Positions 5,111 through 12,161 of a stretch of 16,052 nucleotides of DNA are shown one piece after another. The stretch lies in contig JAFWUA010000032.1 of NCBI GenBank assembly GCA_017518785.1, forward strand, positions 1 through 16,052, written 5' to 3'. The position numbers and the translations under genes were made by a program. Under the pieces are notes generated by a model. The model saw nothing but the letters and a program-made list of their open reading frames with translations. It ran no database searches and had not been told where the DNA came from. The stretch is from Neisseriaceae bacterium. GTDB lineage: Bacteria; Pseudomonadota; Gammaproteobacteria; Burkholderiales; Neisseriaceae. Positions within the stretch are counted from its first letter, which is position 1; each line of letters starts with the position of its first letter.

Positions 5111-6661
5111 ATGAATTCTATTTTTAGATTTATTTCCATAGCTCATACAGTTTATGCTTACGGATTAAGTGATTTATTTCGTTTATTATTGCGTTCATCG
5201 TTTTTACGCATTTTATTTTATCTTGTGCCGATTCCGCGATGTATGCGTACTATTCCCTTACCGCAACGGCTACGTATGGCATTGGAACATTTAGGACCAA
5301 TCTTTGTAAAATTTGGACAAGTATTATCCACACGTCCAGATATTCTTCCGGCAGAGTACGCGATTGAATTGGCAAAATTACAAGATAAGGTGCCACCTTT
5401 TGATAGTGAAATTGCCATTAAAACCATAGAAAAAGAATTTGGCAAACCAATCGGTCAGCTTTATGCAGAATTTGATGAAATTCCAGTTGCCAGTGCTTCA
5501 ATTGCCCAAGTTCATTCTGCTTACTTATTTGATAAAAATGGTAATTGCGGACAAAAAGTTGCAGTAAAAGTGTTGCGTCCCAATATTCGCCGTGCGATTG
5601 AAAAAGATATGGCATTACTTCGCACCAGTGCGACTGCCATACAATACCTATTTTCTGATGGTAAACGCCTACGCTTACGCGAAGTTGTTGCCGAATTTAA
5701 TAAATATCTCCACGATGAAATCGATTTAATGAATGAAGCTGCAAATGCAGCTCAAATCAAACGACAATTTTCCGGCAGTCGTTTATTAATTGTGCCAGAG
5801 ACATATTTCGAATACTGCTCACGCGAAGTATTGACCGTTGAATGGATGGACGGCACACCAATTTCCGATATAGAAGAACTCAAACGAAAAAAAATTGACC
5901 TAAAAAAACTCTCTCGTGCAGGAGTAGAAATTTTCTTTACCCAAGTTTTTGATTATGGATTTTTCCATGCGGATATGCACCCTGGCAATATTTTTGTTGC
6001 TGATGATGGGCGTTATATTGCTTTGGATTTCGGCATTGTTGGCAGCTTAACTGATTACGACAAACGTTATTTAGCAATTAATTTTTTAGCGTTTTTCAAT
6101 CGTGATTACAAACGTGTTGCCACCGCACATATTGAATCAGGTTGGGTTCCGGCAGACACAAGAGCAGAAGAATTGGAAGCAGCGGTACGTACTGTATGTG
6201 AGCCGATTTTTAATAAACCCCTATCGCAAATCTCCTTTGGTTTAGTCTTAATGCGATTATTTGATACTTCACGACGTTTTAATGTGGAAATTCAACCGCA
6301 ATTAGTCTTGCTACAAAAAACCATGTTAAATGTCGAAGGTTTAGGCAGACAATTAGACCCAGATTTGGATTTATGGGAAACTGCCAAACCGTTTTTATCG
6401 CGTTGGATGAAAGAGCAAGTTGGCTTAAAAGGCATGTTACGCAATATTCGCCACGAAGCCCCAGAATGGGCACGCATTTTACCTGCCCTGCCTCGCCGTC
6501 TTAATAATGCATTAGATGATGATAGAGCATTGCTTAAACGTGAAATAGCCGAATTAGTACGCACCCAACGCCGTCAAACTAAATATATCGGTTGGTTGGT
6601 ATTTATATTTTTGTGTCAAATTATCTTTTTGGCATGGAAATTTATACAAGGAAGTTTGTGA
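5111..6661 (+). CDS. ubiB: UbiB, ubiquinone biosynthesis ADCK-type atypical kinase
   Basis: A 516-residue membrane-anchored ABC1/ADCK-family protein needed for ubiquinone synthesis; it is thought to act as an ATPase that helps extract lipid intermediates (family knowledge). Features: the signature KFGQVLSTRPDILP (67-80); the alanine-rich loop PVASASIAQVHSA (125-137) that replaces the glycine loop of ordinary kinases; VAVKVLRP with the ATP-binding lysine at 153; HADMHPGN (286-293); LDFGIVG with the metal-binding aspartate (305-311); and a C-terminal hydrophobic anchor (about 493-512). AAGGA five bases upstream of ATG 5111 supports the start. Three near-DUS occur inside (TTCCGGCAGAGT 5345, TTCCGGCAGTCG 5770, TTCCGGCAGACA 6147) but no exact copy. 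Confidence 0.95.
   Translation: MNSIFRFISIAHTVYAYGLSDLFRLLLRSSFLRILFYLVPIPRCMRTIPLPQRLRMALEHLGPIFVKFGQVLSTRPDILPAEYAIELAKLQDKVPPFDSEIAIKTIEKEFGKPIGQLYAEFDEIPVASASIAQVHSAYLFDKNGNCGQKVAVKVLRPNIRRAIEKDMALLRTSATAIQYLFSDGKRLRLREVVAEFNKYLHDEIDLMNEAANAAQIKRQFSGSRLLIVPETYFEYCSREVLTVEWMDGTPISDIEELKRKKIDLKKLSRAGVEIFFTQVFDYGFFHADMHPGNIFVADDGRYIALDFGIVGSLTDYDKRYLAINFLAFFNRDYKRVATAHIESGWVPADTRAEELEAAVRTVCEPIFNKPLSQISFGLVLMRLFDTSRRFNVEIQPQLVLLQKTMLNVEGLGRQLDPDLDLWETAKPFLSRWMKEQVGLKGMLRNIRHEAPEWARILPALPRRLNNALDDDRALLKREIAELVRTQRRQTKYIGWLVFIFLCQIIFLAWKFIQGSL
6147..6158 (-). repeat. Near-match of AGTCTGCCGGAA in ubiB
   Basis: TTCCGGCAGACA, 11 of 12 bases. Similar partial matches lie at 5345-5356 (11 of 12) and 5770-5781 (10 of 12). 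Confidence 0.5.
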
Positions 6662-6732
6662 AAATTTAAGACAATCGAACCGAAGTTTCTGCGAAGCTAA
6701 AAAACTATTTTAATTGTGTAAGAGGATTTGCC

Positions 6733-8052
6733 ATGAAATTCAAATTTATTACATTGAGTATTACACAAATTTTTGCTTTAACCGCTTGTGGTGGTGGTTC
6801 TAATGATGATGGAACGATGCTGCCATCAGTTACTCCATCAAATAAGCCAGATGTTCCCGAATTTGTTGCAGCCCAACAAGTTGAATGGACTTATGACACA
6901 GGCAATAAAAACTGGATATTTAAAACCGCTAAATTAGACAATGGCAATAATAAATCTGATTTTTCCAAAGTAAAAATTAAAGGTGGCACCATAGTCGCCT
7001 TGGGCGATTCGCTTACTACTGGTTATGGAGCTCAACATAATGCAGCATATCCTTTTGTATTACAAGAAATCACCGGACAGCGTGTTATTAATCACGGCGT
7101 ATCAGGTGATACTTCTGCTGATTTATTAAAAAGAGTTCCTCAAATCGCAGATACTCGTCCTTCATTGGTATTACTTGGCATTGGTGGCAATGATTTTTTA
7201 CGCCAACTCGATGAAACAACAACTCGCAATAATATTGTGCAAGCAATTCAATTATTAAAAGAAAAAAGAATTCCTGTTGTCTTAATCGCAGAACCAACTC
7301 TTATCTCTGGACAAATAGGCGATCACCCAATGTATGCCGAAATTGCACAGCAAGAAAATGTGCCTTTGGTAAGTGGTTTGTGGTCGGAAATCTTATCAAA
7401 TAATGCTCTTAAATCAGACCAAGTTCATGCTAATGACAAGGGATATCGTCAATTTGCTGAAAAATTAGCTCGATTTTTAGACAGCAAGGGTTTAATACAA
7501 AATGTTTCGTTATCGAGTTCAACTCATAGTGTAGGTAATTCATCTAATATTTCTTCAAATATTAGTTATATGCAAAACACTCGCAGTCAGAAAAATCCAA
7601 CAACTGATTTTGCAGTATATCCGGCTGGTGCGAATCACGCCTATGCACGTTATGGCTTTATTATGAATCAAGAAAAAGGCTATGCAGTTTCATTCTATCA
7701 AGGGGTACCAACCGATAAGGCACAAATGCCAACCCAAACTGCACAATACGATGGTCATGCCTTTGCTTTCCGCCCTGCTGATGGTTCTTTATTTGAAGGT
7801 AAGGCTAATATCAAAGCTGATTTTGCCAATAAATCATTAAATGGCACATTGAGCGATTGGAAAGAAAAAGTAACCGATATTGGTAGCAAAAATATACCTA
7901 AATCAGTGTCTATTTCTGCAAACATTAAAGATAACACCTTTTTGGGTAACAATAATCAAGGCATGTTCTACGGTCCTAATGCGGATAATATTGCAGGTGC
8001 GTTTGCAGATAAATCACAAGGTATTCAAGGTACATTTGGTGGACATAAATAG
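6733..8052 (+). CDS. Lipoprotein: SGNH/GDSL esterase fused to a TbpB/fHbp-like beta-barrel
   Basis: 439 residues; ATG 6733 is preceded by AGAGGA at a 6-base spacing. The signal peptide ends in lipobox LTAC (Cys19), followed by GGGS and a loose linker. Residues about 86-253 are an SGNH hydrolase of the TesA/arylesterase type: VALGDSL with nucleophile Ser93, SGDTS (124-128), GIGGNDFLR with Asn153, and DQVH with Asp229 and His232, so the catalytic set is complete. A Ser/Asn-rich linker (about 256-295) leads to a C-terminal domain (about 300-439) with ARYGFI, SFYQGVPT, MPTQTAQYDGHAFAF, KADFANKSLNGTLSDW, ISANIKDNTFLG, FYGPNADNIAGAF and a final GTFGGHK. This is the pattern of the TbpB/factor-H-binding-protein barrel, the part recognised by Slam for surface export. 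I infer a surface-exposed hydrolase; the substrate is unknown. It lies 71 bases after ubiB on the same strand. No DUS is seen in it. Confidence 0.85.
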   Translation: MKFKFITLSITQIFALTACGGGSNDDGTMLPSVTPSNKPDVPEFVAAQQVEWTYDTGNKNWIFKTAKLDNGNNKSDFSKVKIKGGTIVALGDSLTTGYGAQHNAAYPFVLQEITGQRVINHGVSGDTSADLLKRVPQIADTRPSLVLLGIGGNDFLRQLDETTTRNNIVQAIQLLKEKRIPVVLIAEPTLISGQIGDHPMYAEIAQQENVPLVSGLWSEILSNNALKSDQVHANDKGYRQFAEKLARFLDSKGLIQNVSLSSSTHSVGNSSNISSNISYMQNTRSQKNPTTDFAVYPAGANHAYARYGFIMNQEKGYAVSFYQGVPTDKAQMPTQTAQYDGHAFAFRPADGSLFEGKANIKADFANKSLNGTLSDWKEKVTDIGSKNIPKSVSISANIKDNTFLGNNNQGMFYGPNADNIAGAFADKSQGIQGTFGGHK

Positions 8053-8063
8053 CTTAAAAAGTT

Positions 8064-8075
8064 TTCCGGCAGACT
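8064..8075 (-). repeat. AGTCTGCCGGAA (minus), completed by the MITE's first base
   Basis: Exact 12-mer 11 bases after the lipoprotein stop; T 8075 belongs to MITE copy D. Confidence 0.85.
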
Positions 8076-8182
8076 TAAACCCATGCAAAATCTAACTTTT
8101 CACCATTCGTTATTTTGATTGTAAACTATACACATCACTTTCCTACGAAAAGTTCAGCATAACAAGTTTTGCAGAGATTTCA
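8075..8182 (-). mobile_element. MITE copy D, 108 bp, decayed, inserted in a DUS
   Basis: Ends TTAAACCCATGCAAAA and TTTTGCAGAGATTTCA are recognisable but worn. Flanked by GAC at 8072-8074 and 8183-8185. The interior keeps CATTCGT, TCACTTTCCT and AAAGTTCAG. It is shorter than the other copies. Confidence 0.75.
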
Positions 8183-8249
8183 GACTGTTTTGAACACTGC
8201 CGGAAAGCTTGTACACAACAATACTAACAACAAATTTAATATGTAAAAC

Positions 8250-8375
8250 TGAAACCTTTGTGCAAAACTCACCTTGTTCTCATTCGTCATTTTGAGCGTA
8301 AGCGAAGAATCTTTATAAAATAAAAATCACTTTCCTACTACAAATTTACGAATGACGAGTTTTGCAAATGTTTCG
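8250..8375 (-). mobile_element. MITE copy E, 126 bp, type II
   Basis: Ends TGAAACCTTTGTGCAAAAC and GTTTTGCAAATGTTTCG. It contains at 8292-8311 the exact complement of 4801-4820 in copy B. No 3-bp flanking repeat is visible (AAC against TTC), the only copy lacking one. Confidence 0.78.
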
Positions 8376-8377
8376 TT

Positions 8378-9934
8378 CTATTGATGCACCAAATCATGCA
8401 CTATTAAGCGATTGGGACTTAATGCTTGTCGCAAAGCATTATCAAATGGGTGTGGCAAACCTAATATTTGGGCAGCAACTGCTTCTCCGCATAATGGTGC
8501 AGTGCATAAACCACGCGTACCATGTGCACTATTGATATATAAACCTTGTAAATATGGGCAAGCTTGGGTGTATGGATATTTTTTATCAAAGGCAAGATGT
8601 GAATAAATTTTTCGCATCAGCTTCGCATCACCAACACTACCTACTACCGGCAAGTGATCATAAGCATCAACTCGTACTGCTGCATGCGTATAGTCTGCCG
8701 GAATAGTTAATTCATCTCTTAATTGTTTATGTAATAAAGATAGGTTGTGTAGATTAGTATCGCTATCTTGGCTACGTATTTCATTGTTATCATCATTAGG
8801 AATAAAAGTCGCACCAAAACAATGCGTACCACGCCAAGCCGGCGAAATATAACTTTTACCACTTAATGCAATTTTTAGTCTGCCGGAAAAGTTTGTTGCA
8901 AGTGCACAATCGGTTTGCCCACGAATAACCTGCATATTCAAACCGCAATCATTAGTTAATATACGGTCTGCACCACAACACAAAACTACATGACTTGCTC
9001 TATATGCTTTCTTATTAGTATCAATCAATTGCCAGTTATCTTGATGAGATAGTGATGTAATTCGAATATTATCTGTAACTTGAATATTAGGGTGTGATAA
9101 AAGCTTTTTCACCAACGCTACTGGGTGTATCCATGCTCCATATTGCCAATATAATCCACCTTTATTTAATGGTATGCCGGCTAAATTAGTCGCCTCATCG
9201 GCATTGATATAGCGATAAAGATTATTTACTTGGCATGATAATTGTCGATTGCGTTTTTCTTCTGCCTCACCGTCATCTAAATGTAAAACCCCACAATCCG
9301 ACCAATAATCTTTTTCTAATAATTCATCTAATAAATTACGTGTATAAATATATGATTGTAATAAAAGACGAGCCTGCATAGTGTCGTAAGCAGAGATTTT
9401 GGCATAAAGCAAACCTTGTTTATTACCAGATGCCGCAGTTGCAGGCGGTGTATCGCTAATTACTTGAACTTTTATTCCACGTCTTGCCAAAGCATAAGCA
9501 GTTGATGCTCCTGCAATGCCAGCACCAATTACAATTACATTTTCTACATCTATTCTTTCCGGCAGACTAAACCATGGACGCAAACTTGTATTTTGATTGG
9601 TAGAAATAATTTGTTCTGACAGTTTTTCATTAGATAAATTAATAATTTTCTGTCCAAAAAAATGTTCCGGCAGTGTATTAAGTCTGCCGGAAAACAACCA
9701 TAGTTGTTGTTTTTCATTTAAGTGATAAATAGATATACCACGTGGATTTTGTAATTTAATACAAATGTGATTATTAGTATCGCATGGTAAATCTTGCCAC
9801 ACCCAGTCTATCCATAAATTTGGATACTGCATGCTTATTTGGCTACACAAATTTAGGCTTACACTTTTGTCGCATACAATAACCGCATGCTGTAAGCCAC
9901 TTAATCGCTGTTTGAGGGTTTCAAAATAGTCCAT
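8378..9934 (-). CDS. mnmC: MnmC-type FAD-dependent tRNA-modifying oxidoreductase without methyltransferase domain
   Basis: 518 residues. From about 119 onward it matches the FAD domain of MnmC, which removes the carboxymethyl group from cmnm5(s2)U34 of tRNA: RPWFSLPE, then the dinucleotide motif VIGAGIAGASTAYALARRG (135-153), ASGNKQGLLYAKIS (168-181), GGLYWQYGAWIHPVAL, VIRGQTD, a late R-x-D...DHLPVVG segment and SAHGTRGLCTAPLCGEAVAA near the C-terminus. The first ~118 residues are unrecognised; they are about half the length of the normal MnmC methyltransferase domain and show no SAM-binding motif. It overlaps the end of the asmA-like gene by 34 bases with no ribosome site, which suggests translational coupling; an internal ATG (residue 35) is possible. 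Four exact DUS lie inside and are read as SLPE, SGRL or PADY. Confidence 0.82.
   Translation of the reverse strand: MDYFETLKQRLSGLQHAVIVCDKSVSLNLCSQISMQYPNLWIDWVWQDLPCDTNNHICIKLQNPRGISIYHLNEKQQLWLFSGRLNTLPEHFFGQKIINLSNEKLSEQIISTNQNTSLRPWFSLPERIDVENVIVIGAGIAGASTAYALARRGIKVQVISDTPPATAASGNKQGLLYAKISAYDTMQARLLLQSYIYTRNLLDELLEKDYWSDCGVLHLDDGEAEEKRNRQLSCQVNNLYRYINADEATNLAGIPLNKGGLYWQYGAWIHPVALVKKLLSHPNIQVTDNIRITSLSHQDNWQLIDTNKKAYRASHVVLCCGADRILTNDCGLNMQVIRGQTDCALATNFSGRLKIALSGKSYISPAWRGTHCFGATFIPNDDNNEIRSQDSDTNLHNLSLLHKQLRDELTIPADYTHAAVRVDAYDHLPVVGSVGDAKLMRKIYSHLAFDKKYPYTQACPYLQGLYINSAHGTRGLCTAPLCGEAVAAQILGLPHPFDNALRQALSPNRLIVHDLVHQ
8692..8703 (+). repeat. AGTCTGCCGGAA in mnmC-like gene
   Basis: Exact 12-mer within coding sequence. 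Confidence 0.85.
8877..8888 (+). repeat. AGTCTGCCGGAA in mnmC-like gene
   Basis: Exact 12-mer within coding sequence. Confidence 0.85.
9557..9568 (-). repeat. AGTCTGCCGGAA in mnmC-like gene
   Basis: Exact 12-mer on the coding strand, read SLPE at the start of the FAD domain. Confidence 0.85.
9665..9692. repeat. Inverted DUS pair inside mnmC-like gene
   Basis: TTCCGGCAG (9665-9673) and its complement (9684-9692) form a 9-bp stem with a 10-base loop in coding sequence. The right arm is part of an exact DUS at 9681-9692; the left arm is a 10-of-12 match. Confidence 0.75.
9681..9692 (+). repeat. AGTCTGCCGGAA in mnmC-like gene
   Basis: Exact 12-mer within coding sequence, read SGRL on the coding strand. 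Confidence 0.85.
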
Positions 9935-12159
9935 CGTTGTTGTAAAACGCTTTGTACTGCACGTTGTTTATCTTCTTGACGCTGAAAATTTTGAGTAATA
10001 GCCGCATAATCCAAAGCATAGTTTGGAGATTTAATATTGCCATTAATTCTCAAAGGCAAACGTGTATTTTGGATATCATTGGCTGAAAGTTTTCCTGATA
10101 ACAATAGCGAATAGTCCAGAGTTTCCTGATTCAAATCAATACGTCCTTCACCTTCGGCACTGAAAACCGGACTATCAAATACCATAAGAGGAGTATAACC
10201 GACACCTTTAACCCAACGCGTCTGAAAACTTAAAAAACGAAATGGAGTAAGAACATTTTGTTCAAAAACTTGCGGACGCATAAACGCTGTGGATATATTA
10301 TTACGATTTTTCAATAACGATGTAGCATCAATGCCGTGCAATGCACCATCTTCAATATTCAAAACAATATTGCCTCCCAAATTGGATAATAAGGTTTTGA
10401 CATCGTTCCCCTCCATAGTAAGCTGCATAGTTGCGTTTGCCTTGCCAGAAAAATATGAACGACCTAATAAATCTGCCAACCAATCATGGATATACACATT
10501 TTCCATTTTTTGTTCTAATACATAGCGTCTTACCGGAGTATTTTCCATAGCAACACTGCCAAAAAACTCTCCGCCATACACGTGTGCTGTTACCGGTGCC
10601 CATTTCCAACCATCACGATTAAATAATAGTCTGCCGGAAATATCATGTGCTTCTGAATTTCGCCAGTGCATTTGACCGATTTTGACTTCGGCATCAACAT
10701 GATAATCCTTCATCTGATTGATAAGATTGGTCGTTTTATCAAGCATACGATTCCAATCTTCTAATAATTCTTCGGAATCTGTTTTTCCGACTAGTTCATA
10801 ATCTAAATATGGAGTTAAATTTAATACATCAATATCAGCCGATAGTTTGATAACCGGATTATTCGATTGATCTTCCGGCAGACTTTCAAGATTATCGTTA
10901 CTACTATCATCGGTATCGTGTACTTCAATAATTGCATCACGCTTAATATTTGCATGTACAGACTGCCCATCTAATACACCTGACACAAAAATATTAAATT
11001 GTCCATTATGCCAAAAAGTTGCTTTGCCATTTAGGTCAGTCTGCCAAGATGGCGAAGTACCATCTGCTTTGGTTTGACGAGTTTGAATATTTGTATTATC
11101 AAGATGCCACATACCACTAATTGGGAAAAAATTAATATTCGTATCAATGTCAAATAATTGTGCGTTTTGATTAGTTTTACGAGTGCCTTCTAATTTGGCG
11201 TTGGCACGTATAGTTTTATCTTGCCAGATTATATCTTTCAAGATGGTATTGGCACTCCATTGATTTCCATCACGCAACCAATGAACAACTACCCTACTCG
11301 ACTGCATTTTTGCCAATGAATCATCTTCCGTAATCCGCAAATCATTTCCTTGTCCATTGAAACTCAATTTCTGATTATCAGCAATGCCACGCCATATAAG
11401 AGAATTTGCTGTAATAATTTGCGTATCATGATTGAATTGTAATTGAGGAATTTCTACATTAGCATCAATATCATGCAGATGTGGCAAATTCATTTGAAGT
11501 CTGCCGGAAAGATTATTAAATTGCCAAAGCGATTTCGAGTTTTGTTCAAGAGATGTGATTAAGGCAATATGCAAAGTAGTATAAGGCAAACCTCGTGTCC
11601 AATCGAATTGCGTATGCCATTTACTTTGTTTGCGATTGAGATTTTTGCCACTCAAATAGACATTTTCTGCACGCCATTGCTTCACATCTTGATCTAAATT
11701 AATCGTACCTGAATGAATCACAATATTATCTGGAAGTTGTCTTTCGGATAGTGGATTTTTAAATAAATTTTCCAAATCCCAACTACCATCAATCAAACGT
11801 TTGCTCCAAATTTCTGGACGATACACTGTAACCTTGCTTAATTTGGGACGCGAAAACAGCGATGAATAGGCAACGCGTAAATTCATTTTATCAACATAAA
11901 TCACTTTATTACCATGATAAAACACACTAATGCGAGATAAATTGATATTAGGTGCAGGAAACCATGAATGTGAAACTTCACCATCAAATTCTACGGTATA
12001 ACCACGTTGATTAAACGCATTATGAATGGCAGCTTCGACGGTGTTTTGATCTAAAATGCGAACCAACAATACTTGTCCAATTGCAATGCCAATTGCCATT
12101 ATTACAATTGCACATGCTAATTTGAACCAAAATTTTCCTGAACGCAGTAAGTATCTCAT
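9901..12159 (-). CDS. AsmA family protein
   Basis: 752 residues with one N-terminal membrane anchor (about 12-34, rich in A, I, V) and a long periplasmic part rich in beta-strand patterns. The opening has the AsmA order: anchor, FNQRGYTVEFDGEVSHSWFP, INLSRISVFY and LRVAYSSLFSRPKLSKV. The C-terminal part (about 565-625) has FSGKANATMQLTMEGNDVK and GGNIVLNIEDGALHGIDATS, the repeat typical of AsmA-like proteins. The family includes AsmA, TamB and YhdP; these bridge the envelope and are linked to phospholipid supply and outer-membrane assembly. The exact paralogue cannot be told. It starts 2 bases after the mfd stop with no ribosome site and overlaps the next gene by 34 bases. Three exact DUS lie inside. 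Confidence 0.85.
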   Translation of the reverse strand: MRYLLRSGKFWFKLACAIVIMAIGIAIGQVLLVRILDQNTVEAAIHNAFNQRGYTVEFDGEVSHSWFPAPNINLSRISVFYHGNKVIYVDKMNLRVAYSSLFSRPKLSKVTVYRPEIWSKRLIDGSWDLENLFKNPLSERQLPDNIVIHSGTINLDQDVKQWRAENVYLSGKNLNRKQSKWHTQFDWTRGLPYTTLHIALITSLEQNSKSLWQFNNLSGRLQMNLPHLHDIDANVEIPQLQFNHDTQIITANSLIWRGIADNQKLSFNGQGNDLRITEDDSLAKMQSSRVVVHWLRDGNQWSANTILKDIIWQDKTIRANAKLEGTRKTNQNAQLFDIDTNINFFPISGMWHLDNTNIQTRQTKADGTSPSWQTDLNGKATFWHNGQFNIFVSGVLDGQSVHANIKRDAIIEVHDTDDSSNDNLESLPEDQSNNPVIKLSADIDVLNLTPYLDYELVGKTDSEELLEDWNRMLDKTTNLINQMKDYHVDAEVKIGQMHWRNSEAHDISGRLLFNRDGWKWAPVTAHVYGGEFFGSVAMENTPVRRYVLEQKMENVYIHDWLADLLGRSYFSGKANATMQLTMEGNDVKTLLSNLGGNIVLNIEDGALHGIDATSLLKNRNNISTAFMRPQVFEQNVLTPFRFLSFQTRWVKGVGYTPLMVFDSPVFSAEGEGRIDLNQETLDYSLLLSGKLSANDIQNTRLPLRINGNIKSPNYALDYAAITQNFQRQEDKQRAVQSVLQQRWTILKPSNSD
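10628..10639 (+). repeat. AGTCTGCCGGAA in asmA-like gene
   Basis: Exact 12-mer within coding sequence, read SGRL on the coding strand. Confidence 0.85.
10873..10884 (-). repeat. AGTCTGCCGGAA in asmA-like gene
   Basis: Exact 12-mer within coding sequence, read SLPE. Confidence 0.85.
11498..11509 (+). repeat. AGTCTGCCGGAA in asmA-like gene
   Basis: Exact 12-mer within coding sequence, read SGRL on the coding strand. Confidence 0.85.
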
Positions 12160-12161
12160 TT

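Larger units (their letters stand above)
8063..8206 (+). terminator. Gene-end DUS hairpin of the esterase lipoprotein, interrupted by MITE D
   Basis: Arms TTTCCGGCAG (8063-8072) and CTGCCGGAAA (8197-8206) pair over 10 bp. With MITE copy D and one GAC removed, they lie 11-13 bases apart, with a TGTT/AACA extension inside. The left arm is an exact DUS, the right arm only a 10-of-12 match (8194-8205). Confidence 0.55.
8053..8377. other. Gene-free stretch between convergent lipoprotein and mnmC-like genes
   Basis: It holds the split DUS hairpin of the lipoprotein gene, MITE copy D inserted in it, about 65 bases of unassigned DNA, and MITE copy E, which ends 2 bases before the mnmC-like stop. No RNA gene was recognised. 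Confidence 0.75.
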
